Below, one piece after another: positions 1 through 7,466 of a DNA stretch of 27,060 nucleotides. Each line of letters begins with the position of its first letter. Position 1 is the first letter of the stretch. This stretch comes from CAZIHO01 sp964538875 (GTDB taxonomy: Bacteria; Pseudomonadota; Gammaproteobacteria; Chromatiales; Chromatiaceae). The notes under the pieces were generated by a model. That model was not told the DNA's origin. It ran no database searches and saw nothing but the letters and a program-made list of their open reading frames with translations. Where the stretch lies: positions 1-27,060 of the forward strand of contig CAZIHO010000040.1 in assembly GCA_964538875.1 (NCBI GenBank), given 5' to 3'. Both the position numbers and the translations under genes were made by a program.

Positions 1-119
1 GACATTCCAGACATGCCGCCCATACCGCCCATGCCGGACATTCCGGACATGCCCTGAGCAAAGGCGGTGGACACACCGAGGGCCGCAACCATGGCAACAG
101 TCATAAGAGCTTTCTTCAT
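1..119 (-). CDS. Exported Met/Gly/Ser-repeat protein, N-terminus only (partial)
   Basis: The gene reads leftward off the window edge, so only its first 39 codons are visible. They encode a classical signal peptide (MKKALMTVAMVAALGVSTAFA) with predicted cleavage after the AFA at residues 19-21. The mature chain begins QGMSGMSGMGGMGGMSGM, an uninterrupted low-complexity repeat of Gly, Met and Ser. The start is well supported: a strong GAGGAGG Shine-Dalgarno sequence lies 7 bases upstream. Methionine-rich exported segments can bind copper or silver, but nothing visible proves that here. I do not recognise the family. The total length and any folded domain lie outside the window. The upstream side is a long gene-free stretch, so it probably has its own promoter. 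Confidence 0.8.
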   Translation of the reverse strand, partial: MKKALMTVAMVAALGVSTAFAQGMSGMSGMGGMGGMSGM

Positions 120-900
120 AAAATTTCCTCCTCAAAGGGTTGGTTCAGACAAAGCCTTTGGCTATAGGCAAAATGCGCGCCAAGAGTGATCTAACTGGGC
201 ATCAAGACGACTAGGCACACTTGGCCGGCAACCACTTCCCCCACGGCGCAGGGGCTCGCCAGCATCACTTGTATATAATTTCCTTCTGATCGCCATGTTG
301 TTCAATACCAAAGGGTTTTACTGCGGTTCCGAGCGAAACCCGCATCAGGGACCGCTGTTTCAGGCCAAGCCATACCCGACTGGGGACGTTTGGTAGCGGC
401 TCTATATTCCTTTAGAGTATTATTCGCCATATTTCTCCGTCGAGGTTCATGGGGAATTTGGGCTGATCAGTTCAGCCCGACCCTGGCACCGCCACCTAGG
501 TGAGTAGGGTCCTTATCCCAACTTGGGGGCTTGCCCCCCTTTGGAAGGTCAGACGGCCCGCACTATGGCTCGATAACTGGCGGGTATTCTGACTATTTGT
601 CAGGAATGGGGGCCGTCGTTGGTGGGGCCAAGGCCCAACCAGGTGCCCCCGGCGTTTTTATAGCGCGCAGAATCAAGGCCCAATCGGAGTCTAGGCCAGA
701 ACCCCGGAGGTTCTGCCGATTTGTCAGGACGCCACGCCCTTAATTTCGTAGGTGGTATCAGGGTTTGGCAGGGTTTCGGTCAGGTCCCTTGCCGGCATTT
801 CAGAAAGGGGAGATCATGGGCGGACCATTCCGAAATTATCTGGTAGCGAGCAGCGGCTTATGTTGTTTCTGGTTCTTTTCTGATGGGTGACAGAAGCGAG
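120..900. other. Long gene-free, hairpin-rich intergenic region
   Basis: No convincing coding sequence lies between the left-edge gene and ispF. The only rightward ORF (531-743, 70 codons) lacks a ribosome site and shows no protein-like composition. The stretch holds several inverted repeats: GGGCTGA/TCAGCCC at 460-478, GGGGGC/GCCCCC at 525-538, GGTGGGGCC/GGCCCAACC with one mismatch at 621-640, TTCTGAC/GTCAGGAA at 587-606, and CAGAACC/GGTTCTG with a CCGGA loop at 697-715. A TATAAT hexamer sits at 274-279 without a clear -35 partner. An 11-base repeat, ATTTGTCAGGA, occurs at 595-605 and 719-729. It could be a structured small RNA or a long ispF leader. I could not match it to 6S, tmRNA, SRP RNA, RNase P or a known riboswitch by eye. 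Confidence 0.5.
127..133 (-). promoter_or_regulatory. Strong Shine-Dalgarno of the Met/Gly-repeat gene
   Basis: The minus strand reads GAGGAGG here, followed by AAATTTT and then ATG at 119. It is one of the best matches to the anti-Shine-Dalgarno sequence in the window and supports the small partial ORF at the left edge as a translated, probably well-expressed gene. Confidence 0.7.
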
Positions 901-1380
901 ATGTTGATCGGACAGGGTTTCGACGCCCACCGGTTTGGTCCCAACCGGCGGCTGGTCTTGGGCGGGATCAGCATCCCGCACCCCCTGGGGCTGGTCGCCC
1001 ATTCGGACGGCGACGTCGCCATTCATGCCCTCTGCGATGCACTGCTAGGTGCCGCCGGCCTCGGGGACATCGGCCAGCACTTTCCAGACCGGGAAGAGGA
1101 ATACGCCGGGATTGATAGCCGTATCTTGCTGCGGCGGGTGAGGTCCCTGCTGGGGGACTTGGGCCTGTCGGTTAGTAACGCGGACCTGACGCTCATCGCC
1201 CAACAACCCAGACTGGCGCCGCACATCCCCGCCATGTGCGCCTGTCTGGCCGAGGATCTGGAGATTCCGGTCCAGCGGATGAACGTCAAGGCCACCACCA
1301 CCGAGGGGTTGGGCTTCACCGGGCGCGGTGAAGGTATCGCGGCCCAGGCGGTGGTACTACTCAGGGAAAAAAACTCGTGA
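901..1380 (+). CDS. ispF: 2-C-methyl-D-erythritol 2,4-cyclodiphosphate synthase
   Basis: IspF is a cytoplasmic zinc enzyme of the MEP isoprenoid pathway. It cyclises 4-diphosphocytidyl-methylerythritol 2-phosphate to MEcPP with release of CMP. With the start at 901 the protein has 159 residues, the E. coli length. The zinc ligands then fall at the family positions Asp8, His10 (GFDAH) and His42, and the signature TTTEGLGFTGRGEGIAAQA is near the C-terminus. An upstream in-frame ATG at 883 would add six residues but would spoil that register and has no ribosome site. The stop overlaps the truD start (GTGA), so the two are translationally coupled. IspD, which often precedes IspF, is absent immediately upstream. 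Identification is firm. Confidence 0.97.
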   Translation: MLIGQGFDAHRFGPNRRLVLGGISIPHPLGLVAHSDGDVAIHALCDALLGAAGLGDIGQHFPDREEEYAGIDSRILLRRVRSLLGDLGLSVSNADLTLIAQQPRLAPHIPAMCACLAEDLEIPVQRMNVKATTTEGLGFTGRGEGIAAQAVVLLREKNS

Positions 1381-2432
1381 CGGACTGGCGTATGCCGGAC
1401 AATTTGCCCTTGGCCAGCGGCGGGCCGCCCTTGACTGGCACCTTGCGCCAGGCTCCTGAGGACTTCCAGGTGGACGAGTTGCTGGGGTTTGACCTGGATG
1501 GCGCGGGGCAGCATTTGTTCCTGCATATCGAGAAAATCCGCCTCAACACCGAACAGGTGGCGAAGGAATTGGCGCGACTGGCCGGTATCCCGATCCGGGA
1601 TCTGGGCTACGCGGGCCTCAAAGACCGCCATGCGGTGGCCCGGCAATGGTTTTCCATCGACCTGGCCGGACGCGCCGAACCGGATTGGAGCAGCCTCAAC
1701 CCAGAGCAGATCCGCGTCCTGGAAACGCGTCGGCACGGGCGCAAATTGCGGCGCGGCGCCCTCCTGGGCAACCGATTTCGGATCCGGGTCCGGGAGGTGA
1801 GCGGGGATAGGGATCGCGCCGAACAAGAGCTGCGGGCTTTAGACCGGCGGGGGGCGCCTAATTACTTTGGACCCCAGCGCTTCGGCCTAGGCCAAGAGAA
1901 TCTGATCCAGGCGGAGCGGCTGTTCCGGGGTGAATTACCTCGCCTAAGTCCCCACTGGCGCGGCCTGTATTTATCGGCAGCCCGCTCCCAGATTTTCAAC
2001 GAGGTATTGGCACGCCGGGTCGAACAGGGCACCTGGGACCAGGCCTTACCCGGCGATTTGCTGCAATTGGACGGCTCCCATTCCTGGTTTCGCTGCGCGG
2101 CGCCGGATCCGGATATCGAGCGGCGCCTCGCGGAACAGGACCTGCATCCCACCGGCCCTCTGTGGGGCCGGGGAGAGCCCCCCAGCGACGGCGAGGTGCA
2201 GTCCTTGGAGCTGGCGGTCGGAGCCTGTTTTCCCCAGTGGTGCGCGGGGCTCGCGCAATTTCGCATGGACCAGGAGCGCCGCTCCCTGCGTCTGCACGCC
2301 ACCCATCTGCATTGGACCTGGCTCCCGGACGGGGACCTGGAGCTTAGCTTCGATCTACCCGCCGGGACCTTTGCCACCACCCTGCTGGGGGAAATCCTGG
2401 TGTCTGCGCCGCTGGCCATAGACCCAGAGTAG
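1377..2432 (+). CDS. truD: tRNA pseudouridine(13) synthase TruD
   Basis: TruD isomerises U13 in tRNA-Glu and related tRNAs. The 351-residue product carries the family's catalytic motif GYAGLKDRHAVARQW, with the catalytic aspartate at about residue 83, and the conserved NYFGPQRFG block near residues 161-169. The length matches the family (about 350). The chosen start is a GTG that overlaps the ispF stop by four bases, with AGGGA nine bases upstream; an ATG five codons later (1392) is the alternative. The ispF-truD pair is widespread in gammaproteobacteria. No surE or pcm follows here, unlike E. coli. Confidence 0.96.
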   Translation: MTDWRMPDNLPLASGGPPLTGTLRQAPEDFQVDELLGFDLDGAGQHLFLHIEKIRLNTEQVAKELARLAGIPIRDLGYAGLKDRHAVARQWFSIDLAGRAEPDWSSLNPEQIRVLETRRHGRKLRRGALLGNRFRIRVREVSGDRDRAEQELRALDRRGAPNYFGPQRFGLGQENLIQAERLFRGELPRLSPHWRGLYLSAARSQIFNEVLARRVEQGTWDQALPGDLLQLDGSHSWFRCAAPDPDIERRLAEQDLHPTGPLWGRGEPPSDGEVQSLELAVGACFPQWCAGLAQFRMDQERRSLRLHATHLHWTWLPDGDLELSFDLPAGTFATTLLGEILVSAPLAIDPE

Positions 2433-2487
2433 CCAGCCCCCTGTTGATTAGGAACCGCTGGTTCTCGGGTCCTGGTAGAATTGGCAG

Positions 2488-3351
2488 ATGTACTGTACCC
2501 ACGACCTCCATACCCATTCCACTGCGTCCGACGGCACCCTGGCGCCGGCCGAGCTGGTGCGCCGGGCCAGCACCGCTGGCATTCTTTGTCTAGGCCTCAC
2601 CGATCATGACACCACCGACGGCCTGTCGGAAGCCGCGCACATGGCCCAGGAATTGCCCATCGAGTTGATCCCCGGGGTAGAAATCTCCGTAACCTGGAAC
2701 GGCGGCACGGTGCACCTGGTCGGACTGCGCATCGACCCGGCGGCGCCGGGTTTGACGGCGGGTCTGGCGCGGCTACGGGAATTCCGGGATTGGCGGGCCG
2801 AGGAAATCGGCCGGCGCCTGGGCAAGGCGGGCATCCCCAATGCCTATGCCGGCGCCCTGGCCTTGTCCAGCGGCAAACTGGTGGGACGCACCCATTTCGC
2901 CCGCTTTTTGGTGCGGGCCGGGGTGGTGGCCGAGGAACGGGACGTGTTCAAGCGCTTTCTGACCCAAGGCAAGCCGGGCCATGTGCCCGGACAGTGGGCG
3001 GAGTTGGGCGACGCCATTGGGTGGATCCGGGATGCGGGCGGGGTCCCAGTGCTGGCCCATCCGGCCCGCTACCCCTTTACCCGGGGTAAGCTGCGGCGGC
3101 TGCTGGGGGAATTTAAGGAAGGGGGCGGCATCGGTATGGAAGTCGTATCCGGTAGCCATAGCCGGGATGACATGTTCAGCATGACCCGGCTGGCGATGGA
3201 TTTTCGTCTGCTGGCGTCCGCCGGGTCCGATTATCATGGCCCGGAATGCACTTGGATCTCCCTGGGCCGGCTGCCCATTCCGCCGCCAGGCCCCCACCCC
3301 CTGTGGCGAGATTGGCCACTGCCCGAGTTCTCCCAGCGGTCCGTCGCCTGA
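2488..3351 (+). CDS. PHP-domain phosphoesterase, TrpH/RNase AM family
   Basis: This 287-residue protein is a PHP-superfamily metallo-phosphoesterase like E. coli YciV/TrpH (293 residues), reported as a 3',5'-nucleoside bisphosphate phosphatase and as the 5'-3' exoribonuclease RNase AM that trims rRNA 5' ends. The metal ligands are all visible: DLHTHS (His8, His10), Asp15, LTDHD (Asp39, His40), GVEIS (Glu65), HLVG (His76), then VLAHPARY and a late SDYHGP. It begins 55 bases after truD and ends seven bases before yciO. The trpH-yciO neighbourhood is the same as in E. coli. Which substrate dominates in vivo cannot be told from sequence. The ribosome site is weak. Confidence 0.92.
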   Translation: MYCTHDLHTHSTASDGTLAPAELVRRASTAGILCLGLTDHDTTDGLSEAAHMAQELPIELIPGVEISVTWNGGTVHLVGLRIDPAAPGLTAGLARLREFRDWRAEEIGRRLGKAGIPNAYAGALALSSGKLVGRTHFARFLVRAGVVAEERDVFKRFLTQGKPGHVPGQWAELGDAIGWIRDAGGVPVLAHPARYPFTRGKLRRLLGEFKEGGGIGMEVVSGSHSRDDMFSMTRLAMDFRLLASAGSDYHGPECTWISLGRLPIPPPGPHPLWRDWPLPEFSQRSVA

Positions 3352-3358
3352 GTGTCCC

Positions 3359-3982
3359 ATGGCCCAATTCTTTCAGATCCACCCGGCTAATCCCCAGCCG
3401 CGCCTGATTCAGCGGGCGGTGGAGTTATTACGCGACGGCGCGGTAATCGTCTATCCCACCGACTCCTGCTATGCCCTGGGTTGTGCCATTGGCGACAAGG
3501 CCTCCCAGGACCGCATCCGCGCCATCCGCCGGCTGGACGAAAAGCATAACTTCACCCTGATGTGCCGGGATCTTTCAGAAATCACCACCTACGCCAAGCT
3601 GGATAACCAGGCGTTTCGATTGGTCAAGCTGCTCACGCCGGGCGCCTATACCTTCATCTTCCAGGCCACCAAGCAGGTGCCCCGGCGATTGCAGAATCCG
3701 CGCCGCAAGAGCATCGGTATCCGGGTGCCGGAACATCCGGTGGCCCAGGCGCTACTGGCGGAACTGAACGAGGCGTTGATGAGCACCACCCTCATCCTAC
3801 CCGGCGAGGCGATGCCCCAGACCGATCCCTATGAGGTGCGGGACCTGTTGGGACATGCGGTGGATCTCATCATGGATGGCGGTTTTTGCGGCTTGGAGCC
3901 CAGCACCGTGGTGGACATGACCGGGGACACCCCGCTGGTGGCCAGGGTCGGCAAGGGCGACACCAGCCTGTTCGAGGAATAA
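3359..3982 (+). CDS. yciO: YciO/Sua5/YrdC family protein
   Basis: The product is a YrdC-fold protein of the YciO branch. Relatives (TsaC/Sua5) form threonylcarbamoyl-AMP for tRNA t6A; YciO itself is related but its physiological role is less certain. Translation from the ATG at 3359 gives 207 residues, close to E. coli YciO (206), and opens MAQFFQIHPANPQPRLIQRA, nearly the E. coli start. The nucleotide-binding segment VIVYPTDSCYALGC and the later KSIGIRVPEHPVAQALL match the family throughout. The reading frame stays open upstream to 3236, but that part overlaps the PHP gene and is not homologous. A seven-base gap to the PHP gene suggests cotranscription. Confidence 0.94.
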   Translation: MAQFFQIHPANPQPRLIQRAVELLRDGAVIVYPTDSCYALGCAIGDKASQDRIRAIRRLDEKHNFTLMCRDLSEITTYAKLDNQAFRLVKLLTPGAYTFIFQATKQVPRRLQNPRRKSIGIRVPEHPVAQALLAELNEALMSTTLILPGEAMPQTDPYEVRDLLGHAVDLIMDGGFCGLEPSTVVDMTGDTPLVARVGKGDTSLFEE

Positions 3983-4088
3983 CCCAGGCGCGTTGGGCTC
4001 CCTTGATCCGGACTGAGTTAGGCTACTGGCCGGTACGGCCTGGCCCCGGCAGGCGCGCCTGATTGCCCCAATCGGGTTGAGAACCATC

Positions 4089-4307
4089 CTAGCGGCGGCC
4101 CCATTCCCGGTAGCCCTTGAGCCCAATCAGCATTAGCGGCGCCCCGTGCATCAGCAGATCGAAAATATCCAGGGGCCGGACCAGGGTGCCCCCGGCCAGC
4201 ATCTTGAGCTTTTCCCACAGGTGGGGCTCGGGAACGAACGGGGCCAACCCCAAGAGCACGGCGGCCAGTGCCAAGGTGGGCCAGGAAAGACGGTCGAGCC
4301 AATGCAT
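4089..4307 (-). CDS. Small two-helix membrane protein
   Basis: The 72-residue product begins MHWLDRLSWPTLALAAVLLG: a short amphipathic start and one clear membrane helix (about residues 9-24), then a conserved-looking polar block (EPHLWEKLKMLAGGTLVRPL), then a weaker hydrophobic segment (MHGAPLMLIGLKG). Similar small proteins occur across proteobacteria, sometimes labelled 'RND transporter', although they are far too small to be one. The start at 4307 is preferred because GGAG lies about ten bases upstream and it avoids overlap with the preceding gene; ATGs at 4352 and 4376 are also in frame. It is the last gene of the leftward run containing arsS and two transferases, so a link to that module is plausible. 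Function unknown. Confidence 0.75.
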   Translation of the reverse strand: MHWLDRLSWPTLALAAVLLGLAPFVPEPHLWEKLKMLAGGTLVRPLDIFDLLMHGAPLMLIGLKGYREWGRR

Positions 4308-4341
4308 GGGGCGGGATCTCCAGTGCGCCAGGGAAGGGGGA

Positions 4342-4989
4342 TTATCCATGGATGGGCGATTCGCCGAGGGTTTCACCCTCCGCCCCTAGCTCCGGATAGC
4401 GGGCCAAATCCTCGGGCCGATCCAGATCTGCCAGGGGCGGCAGTTCATGCCAGGTCAGGCCCGCCGCCCGCAGGCGCTGACGGGTGATTTCCAACACCCG
4501 GTCGCTACCCCAGGGCATGCCGGTGAACAACGCCGGTTGGGGCTGGGTCAGGCCGATCAGTAAATAGCCACCATCCAGGGCTGGACCCAGCACGGCGTCC
4601 TGTACTGAGAGGGCGTCCCTGGCTTCCGCCAGCCAATCCAGGCTCAGGTCAGGCGCGTCACAACCCATCAACAAGGCGCCCGGCGCCCGGCGCAGCGCCC
4701 GCTGTAGCGCCCAGTGCATGCGCTCGCCCAGACCGACACCCCGCTGGGACTGGCTGGGAATCCCAAATTCCGCCGCCCAACGTTGACATTCGGGATGGGC
4801 GGCCTGGGGCGCGCAACAGAGCCGGGCGTCCACTCCGGGTAACGCCCGCGCCAGGGCCAAGGTGCGGCGCACTAGGCGCTCATGGACCAGGGCGGCGGCC
4901 TGGGGCGTCAGCGCCGGCATGAGGCGGGTCTTGACCTGTCCCGGCACCGGCGCCTTGGCGAACACCAAAAGAGGCAGGCGGGATGTCAC
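4342..4989 (-). CDS. TIGR04282-type glycosyltransferase-like protein (rSAM/selenodomain-associated transferase 1)
   Basis: The 215-residue protein has a nucleotidyl/glycosyltransferase-A fold pattern: LVFAKAPVPGQVKTRL at the N-terminus, LMGCDAPDL in the middle (DxPD metal/nucleotide site), and GPALDGGYLLIGL, which together mark the family named rSAM/selenodomain-associated transferase 1. The reading frame runs open to 5091, but a GTG at 4989 is the better start: it overlaps the preceding transferase stop as GTGA, has GGAG eight bases upstream, and starts right before the conserved block. The donor and acceptor are unknown. Its neighbours, a second transferase and an ArsS-type radical SAM enzyme, suggest work in the same, probably arsenosugar-related or other sulfur/selenium-linked, pathway. 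Confidence 0.88.
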   Translation of the reverse strand: MTSRLPLLVFAKAPVPGQVKTRLMPALTPQAAALVHERLVRRTLALARALPGVDARLCCAPQAAHPECQRWAAEFGIPSQSQRGVGLGERMHWALQRALRRAPGALLMGCDAPDLSLDWLAEARDALSVQDAVLGPALDGGYLLIGLTQPQPALFTGMPWGSDRVLEITRQRLRAAGLTWHELPPLADLDRPEDLARYPELGAEGETLGESPIHG

Positions 4990-5687
4990 CGGTAGCGCTC
5001 CGCCAGCCAAGCCGGGTCGGCACCCAGGGCGTAAGCCAGCCGCAGGCGCCACATGAGCCAAATGGTGCGCAAGATGCCGCGCCGTTCCCAACGGCGGCTG
5101 GAGGTGACCAACCGCTCCCGCACACAGGCCGGGCGCCCCCGCCGGCGCAGGGCACGGCTCAAGGCGATGTCTTCCATCAGGGGTTGGTCTGGATAGCCGC
5201 CGAGTTGCTGGAATAACGCCCGGCCCAGAAAGATGCCCTGATCGCCAGTGGCAATGCCCTGCACACAGGAGCGCAGGTTCATCAGGCGTTCGACGATCCG
5301 CAACAGGGGGTGACTGCCGGACAGACGCACGTCAAATCGCCCCCAGGCCGCGCCCCGGTCAAGGGCCGCCAGTAGCGCCCGGGGCGCGCCGGGTGGTATC
5401 CGGGTGTCCCCATGCAGGAACCAGAGCACATCCCCCGCGGCCAGCGCCGCGCCGGCGTTCATTTGGCGGGCACGGCCCGGCGGGGCAGTCAGCAACTGGT
5501 CCACCAGAGGTTTGGCCAGGTCTGGGGTGCCGTCCTGGCTGCCGCCGTCCACCAGGATCAGCTGATGTCCCTGGCTGCGGAGCGGCTGCAAGTCCGCCAG
5601 GGTCGCACAGATTTGCGGCGCTTCGTTCAGGGCCGGGATAACTATCGACAGGCGTCGCCCCGCCCTGGGTTCAGTCGAGGGCGCCAC
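4986..5687 (-). CDS. TIGR04283-type family 2 glycosyltransferase (rSAM/selenodomain-associated transferase 2)
   Basis: This is a family 2 (GT-A) glycosyltransferase-like protein. It shows LSIVIPALNEA, the nucleotide-binding VDGGSQDGT, the metal-binding HGDTRIP (DxD equivalent), and ATGDQGIFLGR with LMEDIALSRAL near the active-site base. A basic C-terminus (RRWERRGILRTIWLMWRLR) may contact membrane. The GTG at 5687 gives 233 residues, near family length, with AAGGA ten bases upstream and a 17-base overlap with arsS. An ATG at 5741 would overlap arsS by 71 bases and is less likely. It is coupled to transferase 1 by a GTGA overlap. Its substrate is not known from sequence. Confidence 0.88.
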   Translation of the reverse strand: MAPSTEPRAGRRLSIVIPALNEAPQICATLADLQPLRSQGHQLILVDGGSQDGTPDLAKPLVDQLLTAPPGRARQMNAGAALAAGDVLWFLHGDTRIPPGAPRALLAALDRGAAWGRFDVRLSGSHPLLRIVERLMNLRSCVQGIATGDQGIFLGRALFQQLGGYPDQPLMEDIALSRALRRRGRPACVRERLVTSSRRWERRGILRTIWLMWRLRLAYALGADPAWLAERYR

Positions 5688-6633
5688 CGCAGCTGGATCC
5701 TTGACCGGCGGTGCAGCCGTAGCAATGGTCCGCCACGGCAATTGGATTGCCGGTGAGCCGCTCCGGCGCTAGATCCGTCAAATTGGCAGGCGGGCCACCA
5801 GATAGGCGCAGTGGCAGGTCCAACATCTGGTTGAAATCACAGTCGTAGACCCGGCCGCGCCAATCGACGCTGACCAGTTCCCGGCACATGACCTGCTCCA
5901 GGTTATGGGGACAATGGGCGGATTTCAGCAGACCCAAGTAGGATTCCAACTCGCCAGTAGCGGCCAGTTCCCCCCCAAAGCGGCTCAGGGGCAAATTGGC
6001 GAGGGCCAGCAGCCGGTCGAACCGGATGCCGTGGGCATCTTGCAACTCGCGCCGGTAATCCGCTTCCAGCCCCGCCTGGGACGGGGGCAGAAAAGCGCCG
6101 CCGGGGTTATGGATCAGGTTTAGCACCAGGCGGCCATCACCGCGTCCATAACCCAGGGCATTGAGACGCCGTAGCGCGGCGATGCTGCGCCCAAACACGC
6201 CAGCACCCCGCTGGCGATCCACGTTGGCTTCCAGGTAACAGGGCAGGGAGGCGTGAATTTCCACCCCTTCGGAGGCGAGAAACTCCGCCGTGTCCTCCTG
6301 GCCCGGCTCCAGCAACACGGTCAGGTTGCACCGGTCCAGCACCCGGGTTCCTAGCCGCCGCGCCTCCCGCACCAGATGGCGAAAGCGGGGATGGAGTTCC
6401 GGCGCGCCACCGGTCAGGTCTAGGGTGGGCACCTGGGTCCGGGCCAGAAACGCCAGCACCCCCGCGATGTTGGCGTCATCCATCATCTCAGTACGTCGCG
6501 GACCGGCGTTGACATGGCAATGCCGGCATTGCTGGTTGCAGCGGTAGCCCAGGTTGACCTGGAGAACCTTGAGCGCAGCCCGGCGCAGCGGAGGAAAGTC
6601 GGTCGCCAGGAGTCTGGGGCGGGTATCTAACAT
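5671..6633 (-). CDS. arsS: ArsS-type radical SAM protein (arsenosugar biosynthesis family, cysteine form)
   Basis: The 320-residue protein belongs to the TIGR04167 family, radical SAM enzymes linked to arsenosugar biosynthesis. The radical SAM cluster motif is CNQQCRHC (Cys32, Cys36, Cys39), followed by LDLTGGAPELHPRF, the usual GGxP SAM contact. The C-terminal domain has CREL and DCDFNQMLDLP and ends in CYGCTAGQGSSCGG (residues 304-317). In some relatives one position of this tail is selenocysteine; here only cysteine codons are present. No ArsM methyltransferase is in the window, so the arsenic role rests on family membership alone. It lies 19 bases after the NRDE gene and overlaps the downstream transferase. 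Confidence 0.9.
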   Translation of the reverse strand: MLDTRPRLLATDFPPLRRAALKVLQVNLGYRCNQQCRHCHVNAGPRRTEMMDDANIAGVLAFLARTQVPTLDLTGGAPELHPRFRHLVREARRLGTRVLDRCNLTVLLEPGQEDTAEFLASEGVEIHASLPCYLEANVDRQRGAGVFGRSIAALRRLNALGYGRGDGRLVLNLIHNPGGAFLPPSQAGLEADYRRELQDAHGIRFDRLLALANLPLSRFGGELAATGELESYLGLLKSAHCPHNLEQVMCRELVSVDWRGRVYDCDFNQMLDLPLRLSGGPPANLTDLAPERLTGNPIAVADHCYGCTAGQGSSCGGALD

Positions 6634-6652
6634 GGCCAGGACCTTTCAAGAA

Positions 6653-7414
6653 TTAGGGACGAGGCGCCCAATCCAGGGGCAAAAACGGCGTCTGGTGGGG
6701 AGGGCCAGCGGCGAACAGCAACCGGCGCAGACTTGGGGACCGGTCCGGGGCCGGCAACGCCAATAGAAAGCTGCAAAGAGTACCGAAACCCTCTTCCAGT
6801 GCGAAATTCATAGCGGTGGTGGGGCCGGCCCCCGGCGGTACCCAGCGGTCGGCCAGCAGACCGATCCAATCCTCCCAATCGCCCTCGGCCGGATCTGGCG
6901 CCCGGGCTCTCCCCAATTGGGGAAGATGACACCGCACCCGGGCGTCCCGGAGATCGTCCAGGTCCCAGGCGGACAATAGGTGGGCCCCGGGCGGAATGGT
7001 CTGGGCGCGAACCCGGACGCCACCCCGATGGGCTATCCAATAGGCGCCCCCGGCGTCCGCCAGCACTAGGTTGAAGGGCCGGTAAAGTTCCAGATCCTGG
7101 GTCGCCAGCGCATCCATAGCGGCGGCGGTGGTGGCCCAATCCAGGGCCGCGAGCACCAATTCACCCCGGCTACGCTTCCCCGGAGCCGGTCCCAGGGTGC
7201 CGTGGCGATTCATGACCAGGGCCACTAGACCGGCGTCATTCACCCCCATCCAGGTGCCACCGCCCAACAGGTCCAGACCGGCCAACACCTGGGGCCGGTC
7301 AGGCCAATGGCGGCCGGGGGGGCGCCAGGGCCGACGCGTCGATTCATCCCGGTTACCGGCCAGCAGCAGCGGCCAGGCATGACCGGGGCGGGACAGGACA
7401 ACCAGGGTACACAT
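6653..7414 (-). CDS. NRDE/TANGO2-family protein
   Basis: The 253-residue product starts MCTLVVLS and contains AGNRDES (Asn21-Glu24), the motif that names the NRDE family, related to eukaryotic TANGO2. The family has an Ntn-hydrolase-like layout in which Cys2 would be the N-terminal nucleophile after Met removal. Other family marks are GGGTWMGVND and LVALVMNRHG. The biochemical function in bacteria is not settled. The frame is open upstream to 7690, but that extension overlaps the sensor gene and lacks the motif start. It sits 52 bases after the sensor gene and 19 bases before arsS, placing it inside a leftward transcription run. No strong ribosome site is visible. Confidence 0.9.
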   Translation of the reverse strand: MCTLVVLSRPGHAWPLLLAGNRDESTRRPWRPPGRHWPDRPQVLAGLDLLGGGTWMGVNDAGLVALVMNRHGTLGPAPGKRSRGELVLAALDWATTAAAMDALATQDLELYRPFNLVLADAGGAYWIAHRGGVRVRAQTIPPGAHLLSAWDLDDLRDARVRCHLPQLGRARAPDPAEGDWEDWIGLLADRWVPPGAGPTTAMNFALEEGFGTLCSFLLALPAPDRSPSLRRLLFAAGPPHQTPFLPLDWAPRP

Positions 7415-7466
7415 GATGGGGGTTCTAGTGCCGCGCGGCGCCCCGGCGCAGAGCGCCAGGTTCGCC

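Noticed and set aside
240..540. 6S RNA, tmRNA, SRP RNA or RNase P RNA in the left intergenic region
   Set aside because: None of the conserved sequence blocks of these RNAs could be found on either strand by reading; a covariance search would be needed to be certain.
531..743. 70-codon rightward ORF upstream of ispF
   Set aside because: It has no ribosome site, is rich in Gly, Pro and Arg as expected from random GC-rich DNA, and overlaps several hairpins.
1023..1826. 267-codon leftward ORF over ispF and truD
   Set aside because: It is antisense to two firmly identified genes and its translation is not protein-like.
4050..4061. 12-base palindrome CAGGCGCGCCTG after the small membrane protein gene
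   Set aside because: There is no loop and no T-tract; it is likely a chance palindrome in GC-rich DNA.
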